Assembly (NCBI RefSeq): GCF_039542385.1
Contig: NZ_BAABIA010000002.1
Location: forward strand, 248,001 to 312,000
Length of the DNA: 64,000 nucleotides
Reading direction: 5' to 3'
Source of the DNA: Prosthecobacter algae
GTDB lineage: Bacteria > Verrucomicrobiota > Verrucomicrobiia > Verrucomicrobiales > Verrucomicrobiaceae
Within the stretch, counting starts at the first letter, position 1, and each line of letters opens with the position of its first letter. The position numbers and the translations under genes are program-made. The notes under the pieces were generated by a model. The model worked only from the letters and a program-made list of their open reading frames with translations. It made no database searches and was not told the origin of the DNA. Below are positions 20,001 through 28,800 of this stretch, in pieces.

Positions 20001-22844
20001 TGCGGATTCACCTGCATGTCCGCCGAGTGAAGGCAGACCGTTGCTGCGATTGAACCCCGACTGAGCATAGGACAGGGAAGTTACCACCGTGCCGACACTG
20101 TCGTAGAGGGTGATGCTGTCATTGGCATCCAAGTCTGGAGCGCCAAGGCTCTGGATCACCTGCACCGTCGGCTGAAGGCCCCACCAGGCGCGGAATGTGG
20201 CAGGATCCGCCTTGGTGAAAATCACCGATTCACCGGCGGCGATGGTGGTGTCAGCAGGGATGGCCCAGGCCAGTGCGGCGCTGAAGCTGCGGCGGGAATC
20301 GTCCCAGCGGTATCCGGACAGTGAGATAGGTGCTGCGCCCGCATTGGTCAGCTCCCAATAGTCCCCTGCCCCGACCGGGGCCGTGGCGGACTGGCTGGAC
20401 TGCGCTTCGGAGATGATGAGAGGAGACACATCCACCACCTGTACCACCACGACATCGGAGGTCGTCACCAAGCCGGAGGCATCAGTCGCCACGGCGGTGA
20501 GGGAATAAGACCCAGCGGCAACAGCAGTCCACTCAAACACGAACGGTGAAGCGGTGACTTCGCCAATTTTGTTAGCCCCTTCGAAGAACTCGACTTTCGT
20601 CACGTTGCCATCCAGATCGGCGGCAGCCGCAGCCAGGAAAACGGATGTGCCGGGCAGGAAGCGGTCTCCTGCGAGTGGCCGTGTCAGGGCGACCTGAGGG
20701 GCCTGCCCAATCATAGGCGCACCATTGACCCAAACAGGACCGTTCACGAGAGTACCACGGGTGCGTTTACCCGCGCTACTGGAAGTCTGAGCGCCGCGAC
20801 CATCATCCAGGCCCAGCCGGCCCACCAATCCGCCGGCATCCAGGACGAACGCATCGCGATGGCTGAGGATGTCTGTGGCCGAGCGGGCATAGTTCCAAAT
20901 GCGCACCTCATCAATCACGCCTGGGAAGGCCCCCTGAGGAGCACCGTCCGAAGTGAAGGCCGTGGCAATGCCAAAAGGCTGAATGCTGTCATAACGAGGC
21001 AGTGCCCCGGGTGTGCCCACCACGGTGCCTGCGGGTGCACCATCCAGGTAAAACTCCCAGGTGCCCGTCGTGCCATTGTAGGTGACGGCAGCGTGGTGCC
21101 ATTGGCCATCCACCACCGGCGTATGCGTGGCCGTTGCCGAGAAGTCGGCCCCGCCTGCGACCCCATTGACCGGGAAGGCTTCAAATTGGGCGCTCAGAAG
21201 TCCACCCGCCGTCAGGCCCAAACCATAGTTGATATCGAGCGTGCTGTTATCCGCCTGGCCGCGCCCTTTGCTGATGAGAGGCAGCAGGTTCCCCAGGCCA
21301 CCGGCTACCACGCCCTGGCCTTCCTTGCGGAACCAGCACTCGAGGGTAAAGCCGTTGGAAGGAGGGCCGCCCACGCCGAGTTCTGGCGCTGTGCCCAGGG
21401 TCACGTGATCATTCACACCGTCAAACCACAGAGCAGTATTGGCCACAGGCACGTTGGGATCCAAGGTAACAGACATCTGCACGGTGGCACTGGCCGTGAG
21501 GCCGTTGATATCCACAGCACGTGCCGTGTAACGATAGCTACCTGCAGGCAGGGCATTTTGCGGCAGCTCGAAAGGGGCCGTGGTATCCGTGGCTGCCAGC
21601 ACACCGTTGATCAAAAACTCAACCCGGCTGATGCCGTCATCTTCGTCGATGGCCTCGGCTTCTACCGTGAAGGTGGCAGGACCCACCAGGGAGGTTCCTT
21701 CCAGAGGAGCCTTGATGGAAACAGAGGGAGCCTTGAGCGCACGAAAGAAGGCAAAACTGAACATGTCTTCCGTTGCTGCACCGTTTTGAAGACCAGGTAG
21801 GGGTAGCGGCGCGTCCGGGTCGGGACGAGGCTGGATGTCCCGGCTTTCAATGATGTAGCGGTTGTTCGCCGCATCCCACTGATAGCTGACAATGTTGTCA
21901 ATGTTGTTGGCAGCACCACCTTCGGGACTGACGAGAAGTGTACCCGTCTCAGGGCTGTGTCCTTCAATCTTCAAGTACCAGCGTCCTGTGGGACCTTTGG
22001 TAATTTGGGCAGGGCCAGCCAGCACGTCAGTCGTGGCATTGCTATTCACCCGGCCTAGGGCGATCAGACCATCGGTATTGAGTGAGGTTGTTGGCAGGTA
22101 AACAAAAGCAATCGGGTCCTGCTCATTGGCAATGCTCGTGGCATTGTTGCCTCGCACAAATAGGTTGAAGGTGCCATCTGGATTGGCGCGGGAAGTGGCG
22201 TAGTTCGCTTCGTTTTTGGCATGTGTGACCAGCAACACACCATTCAAAGGAGAATACCCCCCTGCGGCAGGAGACTGGAGGTCCAGAAGGAACACACCGG
22301 AACCCAGCGTGCGAAATTCCGTCCCCAAGCGGATACTCGCATGAGAACGCAACTGGTTTGTAAGCGCACCATTGTCCCCAGCCGCGTTGCGGGCGTAGCC
22401 CCCGAGCCAACGACTGTAAGGGAAGAAGCCCGCAGCGACGTTCATGTTCACCTCTCCCTCGCGCGCGCTGTCATTGACAGGAATGTAGAAATTGGTGCCG
22501 GTGATTTCAGCACTGGAGGTCGCATAGAATAGCCCAATGGTGTCACCGAAGGCCGTATTGTCCCGTCCGTTCTCAGCCACAGAAGTGATAAGGGTGCCAG
22601 CGGCGACATTGTCGGTGTTTTCAAACCTCAAAACAAAGTCTCCCCGGCTTGAACCAGTCGCGACCGGAGTAAAGAAGGAGGAACTGCCAGCCGAGCGTGT
22701 CAGCGTCACTGAGGTGACGGCATTACCAGCATCATTTTGCTGCACCAAGATGGTGCCGACTTGAGTTGTCTGCGCCACGGCGCTGGACAAGGGCAAGGCC
22801 GCGAGGCTGAACAGCACCAGGAGAAGGGGGGATCTAACTTTCAT
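14025..22844 (-). CDS. Giant secreted multidomain protein with choice-of-anchor I propeller and 5'-nucleotidase-like module (2939 aa)
   Basis: The signal peptide ends near residue 24 (SSAVAQ). Approximate modules: N-terminal domain shared with the neighbour 25-368; Ig-like 370-460; LamG-like 463-688 with FTLECWFRKEG and IDEVRIWNYARS; Ig-like 715-801; lamin-tail (LTD) 808-990; Calx-beta-like 998-1108; second LTD 1110-1293; choice-of-anchor I beta-propeller 1311-1801; calcineurin-type phosphoesterase plus 5'-nucleotidase C-terminal domain 1801-2465; a calcium loop DSDGDGLTDIEE; a putative Ig fold; and a C-terminal module of about 400 aa shared with the neighbour. Metal-site motifs are altered: HFSDAQGG where typical enzymes have DxHG, GHHEWD instead of GNHE, and GSET in place of GHSH. 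It may be a surface nucleotidase, an adhesin or a non-catalytic scaffold. No LPxTG or autotransporter end is visible. Confidence 0.85.
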   Translation of the reverse strand: MKVRSPLLLVLFSLAALPLSSAVAQTTQVGTILVQQNDAGNAVTSVTLTRSAGSSSFFTPVATGSSRGDFVLRFENTDNVAAGTLITSVAENGRDNTAFGDTIGLFYATSSAEITGTNFYIPVNDSAREGEVNMNVAAGFFPYSRWLGGYARNAAGDNGALTNQLRSHASIRLGTEFRTLGSGVFLLDLQSPAAGGYSPLNGVLLVTHAKNEANYATSRANPDGTFNLFVRGNNATSIANEQDPIAFVYLPTTSLNTDGLIALGRVNSNATTDVLAGPAQITKGPTGRWYLKIEGHSPETGTLLVSPEGGAANNIDNIVSYQWDAANNRYIIESRDIQPRPDPDAPLPLPGLQNGAATEDMFSFAFFRALKAPSVSIKAPLEGTSLVGPATFTVEAEAIDEDDGISRVEFLINGVLAATDTTAPFELPQNALPAGSYRYTARAVDINGLTASATVQMSVTLDPNVPVANTALWFDGVNDHVTLGTAPELGVGGPPSNGFTLECWFRKEGQGVVAGGLGNLLPLISKGRGQADNSTLDINYGLGLTAGGLLSAQFEAFPVNGVAGGADFSATATHTPVVDGQWHHAAVTYNGTTGTWEFYLDGAPAGTVVGTPGALPRYDSIQPFGIATAFTSDGAPQGAFPGVIDEVRIWNYARSATDILSHRDAFVLDAGGLVGRLGLDDGRGAQTSSSAGKRTRGTLVNGPVWVNGAPMIGQAPQVALTRPLAGDRFLPGTSVFLAAAAADLDGNVTKVEFFEGANKIGEVTASPFVFEWTAVAAGSYSLTAVATDASGLVTTSDVVVVQVVDVSPLIISEAQSSQSATAPVGAGDYWELTNAGAAPISLSGYRWDDSRRSFSAALAWAIPADTTIAAGESVIFTKADPATFRAWWGLQPTVQVIQSLGAPDLDANDSITLYDSVGTVVTSLSYAQSGFNRSNGLPSLGGHAGESAGGAATAALVWEAASGYIQPRYAFAGAGTNGGVTAVTGSDVGSPGNGGGPAQEPAVVLSLAIAPKVFLESSVNPASVGTLFRSGDITAALDVSLLSSDVSEVTVPALVTIPAGQASVTFAVTAVNDFLVDAAQTVQVSALAPGATLARQELTVLDDGDLPPPDLRVTEVQSSQSPEAPAGAADYWELTNFSNRVVSLENYTWDDSRRDVTAAQAWKLPAGITMAIGESVIITTADPAAFRAWWGLAPTVQVLQTPGAPTLDADDSITLYTESQVEVFTFGYAANAFTRTFGLPSLGGQAGPSAGAASDFIALVYDPASTAQAPRYLAANGYRLGGRFATVGTDVGSPGVINGASVTPPAPAITTRGPLQFTHVSTVPLAGSEISAYDAASKRLFVTSSVGLQILAMNDPAFPVNLGTVNFTQAPFNLTSTDITSVAVRNGVVAVAVPNAVKDQPGRVVFLNAASGALLSIVTVGVLPDMITFTPNGARVLTANEGEMQAGGADTAPGSVSIIEVAGGFAAPTVTTVGFTAFDAQAAALKAAGVRIFESPPGSGILRLPSLDFEPEYIAVAPDNLTAMVVLQEANAVAILDLTAKAFTSIRPLGEKDFSTLLADFSDRDAEGGSTGANLLTTGNPVFGLYMPDAITAFQAKGQTYYVTANEGDDRDDFQTETIRVGAGGYTLDPTVFPNAAELKANNKLGRLTVSNSAGLRGDTDNDGDVDRILAYGGRSISILNAAGEIVYDSADLMERLVSSLGQPWFDDGRSDNKAAEPEGVAIGEIEGRLYAFVGLERARGVMVFDITDPARVAQAGFVSLPSDQNPEGITFITGAQSPNGQPMIAVTNETSNTLSLYNVSRYTLQLLHFSDAQGGLLAPQTAPNLAALVDAFDQDYANTLIVSGGDSFLPGSFLSAGADPALNAVASVAATATGRPDLAIHNLIGVEAAILGHHEWDLGSAVLASALQPAGAWAGAQFPLLSLNLDFSADSQLSGLVTPIPLDTDDSPVPEASSVKGRLVPVTVVNKGGEKIGLIGVTTQLLASLTNLEGTVVKGGNAVNLDVLAAQIQPSINELSSEGVSKIVLLSHLNDLALERALAVKLADVDIIVAAGSETRLGDSDDTAVVFPGHEATFEDTYPLLAEDRNGTPLLIVNTDSEYSYLGRLVVDFDLEGRLITSSLPDRLPENGAFAATAANVAAAWGVTEANLTTTAFAAGTKGAQVKQVTDAVQAVMTAKDSIVYGYSAVYLEGAAPNVRSQETNLGNLVTDANQQAVREIVGGSEAIVSLKHAGGITGPVGSINGQGGVAEKGPTLANAAVGKPAGAISKLDIENALRGNQKLMVFETTPAGLKAILEHGVSQGTNQAQFPQLGGVQFAWDPDLAVGSRVLSIALLKDDGSAGTPIYKAGNLGSGLLPGAPSVIQVVTLNGLANGEAGYPMKANGENFRYVLGDGTLGAVVSEGLDFAAVAQVPVNGLSEQESLAEHVQNRHGNLAQAYRVEESGAQQDTRTQNVNVRADTVPPVTGADSDGDGLTDIEEVLLGIGDNTLLRVGDYVDLNLGAFASAGQTLKIVGRLPAGLTFNAITGRLSGVLTGTASLYDLQLLVMQGTIPLKSFNLQLTVEAFPARLLASYEALLVDANGLPKGILRLTATRPSLWTGSLEVIGQGRRAGTGSFVLVPGRQRAEIQMVFKGSATVPQANVTVTINAESALVTGTFASGTVTGDLRGFRLASLGGSPPAIRKLNLVLDAGVQDGVAYPAGFGWAKGSVTTKGAVSLKGQLGDTQALVLTANLGVTGQALVWTQPYKNKVDSYFGGVMPLPNLGQPEATIEQLVPGTWWFKAADAKELSYDAGFAAPLPVTPVAAAFDTVKTTTELETALGLTASTLNVEIEGAGLSSTTGVPIVLPTAFTLASNFSLTTSAPVSGPPAAWTGKVNKADGSLTGTLTLPASDGTLAGKAAASAVLLQGLPSGETVGAGLIRVPVPGKKGQFRTSSLLIEK
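15411..17438. repeat. 2-kb near-identical direct repeat, copy 1 (in the 2939-aa gene)
   Basis: This block aligns without gaps to 24269-26296 at a constant offset of 8858 bp, with only scattered, mostly silent changes in the lines I compared by eye. It covers exactly the 5'-nucleotidase-like module, from the calcium loop to the first residues YTLQLLHFSD. Sequence on both sides diverges sharply. Recent gene conversion or duplication of one domain is the simplest explanation. Confidence 0.93.
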
Positions 22845-22885
22845 CTTTCAGGAGATTCAATAAAGGGTTGGTGGTCAGCAAAGGA

Positions 22886-25800
22886 TCAGCGTTGCAGCAG
22901 CAGGGACGCGGTTCGGAATTGCCCTTTCTTGCCAGGCACAGGCACACGGACGATGCCGCCGCCGACAGTGCCATCCGTCAGGCCACGGAGGAGGATGCCT
23001 GTCGCGGCCGCCTTGCCTGGGAGGGTGTTTGCACTGGCTGGCAAAGTCAGCGCGCCGGTGAGGCCGCCGTCCGCCTTGTTAATCTTGCCTGTCCATGGGA
23101 CAGGGGGGCCATTGACCGGAGCAAAGGTCGTCAGCGAGAAGGTCGTGGCCAGCTTGAAAGCGGTTGGCAGGACGATCGGCACTCCGGTGGTGGAGCTCAA
23201 GCCAGCGCCCTCTATTTCCACATTCAAGGTCGAAGCCGTCAGGCCTAACAGCGTCTCAAGCTCGACTACGGTTTTCACAGGATCGAAAGCCGTGGCGATG
23301 ACACTGACAGGCAGAGGGGCTGCAAAGCCGGTGTCGTAGCTCAACTCCTTGGCATCTGCCGCTTTGAACCAGATGGTGCCGGACTCCAAAGCCGGCGTCA
23401 TGGCCGCAGGCTGGCCGACATTCGGCACAGGCAACACACCGCCAAAGTAAGAGTCCACTTTGTTTTTGTAAGGCTGCACCCAGGCCAGGGACTGGCCGGT
23501 CACACCGAGGCGCAAGGAGAGCGTCATCTTCTGTCCATCGCCCAATTCACCCGCCAGGTTCACGGCACCCTTGTTTGTCACCGTGCCTTTGGCCCAGCCT
23601 AGGCCAGCCGGATAGGCCACACCATCCTGGGTGCCAGCATCCAGCACCACATTCATGCGGCGAGTCGTCGGTGGGCTGGCCCCGAAGGTGGCCATGCGCA
23701 TGCCACGCACAGCACCATTGGAAGCGGTGCCGGCATGCGTGCCAGTCACCTGCGGGCTGTCAATGTCCAGAATCATCTGCACCGTGACTTCTGGCGTGGT
23801 GCGGCTGCTCTTGAAAACCATCGGCAGGCTCACCTGACGGCTGCCCGACATCAGTTCAAAACTTCCCTTCGAGGAACGGCGGGCCGTGCCGCGCAGATCC
23901 AGTGTGGCAGACCACAGACCCGACTGTGTCACTGTCACCCGCACGATGCCCTGAGGCAGATCCGTGGCCGTTTCCAGCAAAGCTTCATAGCTACCGAGCA
24001 GACGGGCAGGGAAGGCCTCGACAACCAGAGGCACAATGATCGTCTTGACGATCTTGCCACCGACCAGTACCTGCAGTTGCAGATCATAAAGTGCGGCGGT
24101 TCCACCGAGTACACCTGTGAGGCGACCCGTGGTTGCATTGAATGTTAGTCCTGGCGGCAGGCGACCCACCATCTTCAGCGTCTGGCCAGCCTGAGCATAC
24201 AGACCCAGGTTCAAATTCACCCGTTCACCCACCCGAAGACGTGTGGTGGGATTTCCTCCCAGCATGATTTCCTCGATATCAGTGAGGCCGTCGCCATCGC
24301 TGTCGGCTCCCGTCACCGGTGGCACCGTATCCGCACGCACGTTCACGTTCTGCGTCCTTGTGTCCTGCTGCGCTCCGCTCTCTTCCACTCGGTATGCCTG
24401 CGCCAAGTTCCCATGACGGTTCTGCACATGCTCCGCCAACGATTCCTGCTCGCTCAGTCCATTGACCGGCACCTGGGCGACGGCTGTATAGTCCAGCCCT
24501 TCGGACACCACCGCTCCCAGCGTCCCGTCTCCCAGCACATACCGGAAGTTTTCTCCGTTCGCTTTCATCGGGTACCCGGCTTCGCCATTGGCCAAGCCGT
24601 TCAATGTCACCACCTGGATCACCGAGGGTGCTCCCGGCAGCAGTCCGCTGCCCAGGTTCCCTGCCTTGTAGATCGGTGTTCCGGCGCTCCCGTCATCCTT
24701 CAGCAACGCGATCGACAGCACCCGTGATCCCACCGCCAAGTCTGGATCCCACGCGAACTGCACCCCGCCCAACTGTGGGAACTGCACCTGATTGGTCCCC
24801 TGCGACACGCCGTGTTCAAGGATCGCCTTCAGCCCTGCGGGTGTCGTTTCAAACACCATCAGTTTCTGGTTCCCTCTCAATGCGTTTTCGATGTCCAGCT
24901 TCGAGATCGCTCCCGCTGGTTTGCCGACGGCTGCATTGGCCAACGTCGGGCCTTTTTCAGCAACGCCTCCCTGGCCGTTGATCGATCCCACCGGACCTGT
25001 GATGCCTCCGGCGTGCTTGAGCGATACGATGGCTTCGTTCCCTCCCACGATCCCTCTCACGGCCTGCTGGTTGGCATCGGCCACCAGGTTCCCCAGGTTC
25101 GTTTCCTGGCTGCGCACGCTCGGGGCTGCTCCTTCCAGATACACGGCACTGTAGCCATACACGATGCTGTCCTTCGCTGTCATCACGGCCTGCACGGCAT
25201 CGGTCACCTGCTTCACCTGCGCGCCTTTGGTTCCGGCGGCAAAGGCGGTTGTTGTGAGGTTCGCCTCGGCCACGCCCCAAGCAGCGGCCACGTTGGCGGC
25301 GGTTGCGGCATACGCACCGTTTTCGGGCAGCCGGTCTGGCAGCGAGCTGGTGATCAGCCTGCCTTCCAGGTCGAAGTCCACCACCAGGCGGCCCAGGTAG
25401 CTGTATTCGCTGTCCGTATTGACGATGAGCAGCGGCGTGCCGTTGCGGTCTTCGGCCAGCAGCGGGTAAGTGTCTTCAAAGGTCGCCTCGTGGCCAGGGA
25501 AGACCACGGCGGTGTCGTCGCTGTCGCCCAGGCGGGTTTCGGATCCGGCGGCCACGATGATGTCCACGTCGGCCAGTTTCACGGCCAGGGCGCGTTCCAG
25601 GGCCAGGTCGTTGAGGTGGGACAGCAGCACGATCTTGCTGACCCCTTCGCTGCTCAGCTCGTTGATGCTGGGCTGGATCTGCGCGGCGAGGACGTCGAGG
25701 TTCACGCTGTTGCCGCCTTTGACTACGGTGCCTTCCAGGTTGGTCAGGGAGGCGAGCAGTTGGGTGGTGACGCCGATCAGGCCGATTTTTTCACCGCCTT

Positions 25801-28800
25801 TGTTCACCACAGTCACGGGCACCAAGCGGCCCTTCACGGTGGAGGCTTCCGGCACGAGGCTGTCGTCGGTGTCCAGCGGGATGGTGGTCACCAGCCCGGA
25901 GAGCTGGCTGTCGGCGCTGAAGTCGAGGTTCAGGGACAGCAGCGGGAACTGGGCGCCCACCCAGGCACCGGCGGGCTGCAGGGCATTGGCCAGGACGGCG
26001 GAGCCGAGGTCCCATTCGTGGTGGCCGAGGATGGCGGCTTCCACACCGATGAGGTTGTGGATGGCGAGGTCCGGGCGACCTGTGGCGGTGGCGGCGACGG
26101 AGGCCACGGCGTTGAGGGCGGGGTCTGCCCCGGCGCTGAGAAAGGAGCCGGGCAGGAAGCTGTCGCCACCGGAGACGATCAGGGTGTTGGCGTAGTCCTG
26201 GTCAAAGGCATCCACCAAGGCGGCGAGGTTCGGCGCTGTTTGCGGGGCTAGCAAGCTGCCCTGTGCATCCGAGAAGTGCAAGAGCTGCAGGGTGTATGAT
26301 ACCGGCACGGTGGCTGCACCACGGCCAGGGGAACCGATATCGGTCGCACCCGGCGCCTGGAAAGCCTGATAAGTGCCGACACGAGCCGACACGTAACGAG
26401 GAGAAATGACGCCCGAAGGCACATCCCAGACGAGCGCATCCGTCGTGGCACCGCCACCCGAAACACCCGCGTGACCACCCAGCGCAGCCGAGCCATCCGG
26501 CCGCAGGAAGCCCTGTGCCGCGTAGCTAACAAAAAACAGTTCACGGCCCGTATTATCAAACAAGGCAATGCCATCATTCTGGCCCAGCCCTGGAGCATCC
26601 ACCGTCTGCACGACCTGCACCGTGGGCTCCAGCCCCCACCAAGTGCGGAAAGCGGCCGGATCTGCCGTGGTAATGATGATGGACTCACCCGCAGCGATGC
26701 TGGTTCCGTTCGGGAATGCCCAAGCCTGACCTTCCACAAAAGAGCGGCTTTCATCATCCCAAGTGTAGCCACTCAGGTTGACTGTGGCTGTTCCATGATT
26801 GGTCAGTTCCCAATAGTCTGCCGCGCCGAGAGCATCCGAAGGGCTGGAGTGAATCTCGGTAACAAAGAGTGTGGGCGGAGCCACGTCACCATCGTCTTGG
26901 ACGGAGAGGGTGGCAGAGGCCAAGGACACACCCGGAGCCGTTGCAGTCAGCAAGACCTGCTGAGTGCCATCTGCAAGAATGTCATTCACGGCGCTGACCT
27001 CAAAGGTGGCAGCAGACTGCCCAGCTTGAATGACTACGGACACTGGCACGGTCGCTTCAGAAGCATCGCCAGAAACGATTTGGACGGTGAGATCAGCCGC
27101 CACATCGCCATAACGCTCGACGGTCCCGACAGCGGCAGCCGCACCTGCACCTTCACTGAAAGTGGCAGGTGCAACCTTCAGCAGCAGCAATGTCGCAGGA
27201 TCGACGCCTGTGCCACCGGAGCCGCCTGGGGAACCCACATCGGTTCCCGCGGAGGCCTGAACGCCACCATTCACGCCCGAACTGGCGGCCATGTAACGAG
27301 GCAATCCACGACCCGAGTTTGGATCCCAAACCAAGGCTTCCGTGGCCAAACCGCCGGCCGAGGCCCCCGCATGGCCGCCGAGGGATGGCTGACCATTGGA
27401 ACGGGTGAACCCGCCTGCGGCATAACTGAAGTAAAAGACCTCAGCACCGGCACTGTCGTAAAGCACAACGCCATCATTCAGTCCCAAACCAGGAGCCCCG
27501 ACAGACTGCAGAACGCGGGTGGTCGGTGGCAGGCCCCACCAAGTTCTAAACACAGCGGAATCTGCCGGAGTGAAGACGATCGATTCACCTGGGGCGAGGC
27601 TGGTGCCTTCAGGGAAAGCCCAGGCAAGAGCAGCATTGCGATTGCGACCGGAATCATGCCAGGTGTATCCAGCCAGGGAGATGGTGGTGGAACCAAAATT
27701 GGTCAGCTCCCAATAGTCACCCACTCCCACAGGAGCGGTGCCAGAAGGATTCGAATGCAACTCCGTCAGCAGAAGATCTGAAGGCGTGATGACGGTGATG
27801 TTCACCATTTGTGCAGCGACGGCACCATCGTCATCGGTAGCAACAGCCCGGATCACACGCGTACCAGCCTGGGCTGGAGACCACAGGAACTGATAAGGTG
27901 CGCTAGTCAACTCGGCCAGTTTGGTTTCGTCATCGAAGAACTCCACCTTCACGACATTGCCGTCCAGGTCACCAGCGGTGGCGGAGATCAGAATCGGCGT
28001 TGCACTGCGGAATACTTGATTGGACTTGGGCGTGTTAAGGACCAGTGAAGGGGCCTGATTCGTCAGTGGTGCGCCGGCTACCCACAGTGGCTGCCAGCCT
28101 GCGACCGGCAGGCCACCTCCGTCTACGGGGCCTCTCACCTGACCGACAAGGCCATCCACCGAACTGGTGACATTGACACCTGTGGCTTCATCCAGACCGA
28201 AACGCCCCACCAGACCAGCAGCCGTGACCACCGAGGAATCTTTCGTCGAAGCAATGTCTGCCGCACTGCGGGCATAGTTCCACACACGCACCTCATCAAT
28301 GGCCCCAAAGAAGGAGCCTGCGCGCTGGCCGGCTGTGTTCAACGCCGCTCCGATGGCGAACCGATGATTGCTGTCATAACGTGGCATGGCACCAGGGGGG
28401 GTGCTGCGGGTGGCGACTTGCACACCATCCAAAAAGAGCTTCCAGCCACCAACTTCGCCATCGTAAGTCACCGCCGCGTGGTACCAGCGCCCATCCTGAA
28501 CAGGCTCATGCGTACCGAAGATCGGGAAGTTTGCCCCGCCAGCGACCACTCCCGGTGTCGGGAAAGCCTCGAAGTCGGCGCATAGCAGGCCATCTTGCGT
28601 GATGCCAACCAGATAGTTCGTATCCGTGTTGTTGTTGTCGGACTCACCGCGCCCCTTGGCAAAAAGCGGCTGCACCACAATCCCGCCCACACCGGAACTG
28701 GCCGTGGCCCCAAGACCCTCCTTGCGGAACCAGCATTCGAGCGTCAGCCCTTTCGTTGGAGGACCGCCCACGCCCAGTTGCGGAGCTGGATTGGTCGCCA

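Noticed and set aside
18900-28100. Repeating segments in the giant genes that resemble an array of repeats
   Set aside because: They are protein-level repeats of LTD, LamG and Ig-like domains, hundreds of bases long and diverged, with no short identical repeats and spacers; not CRISPR.
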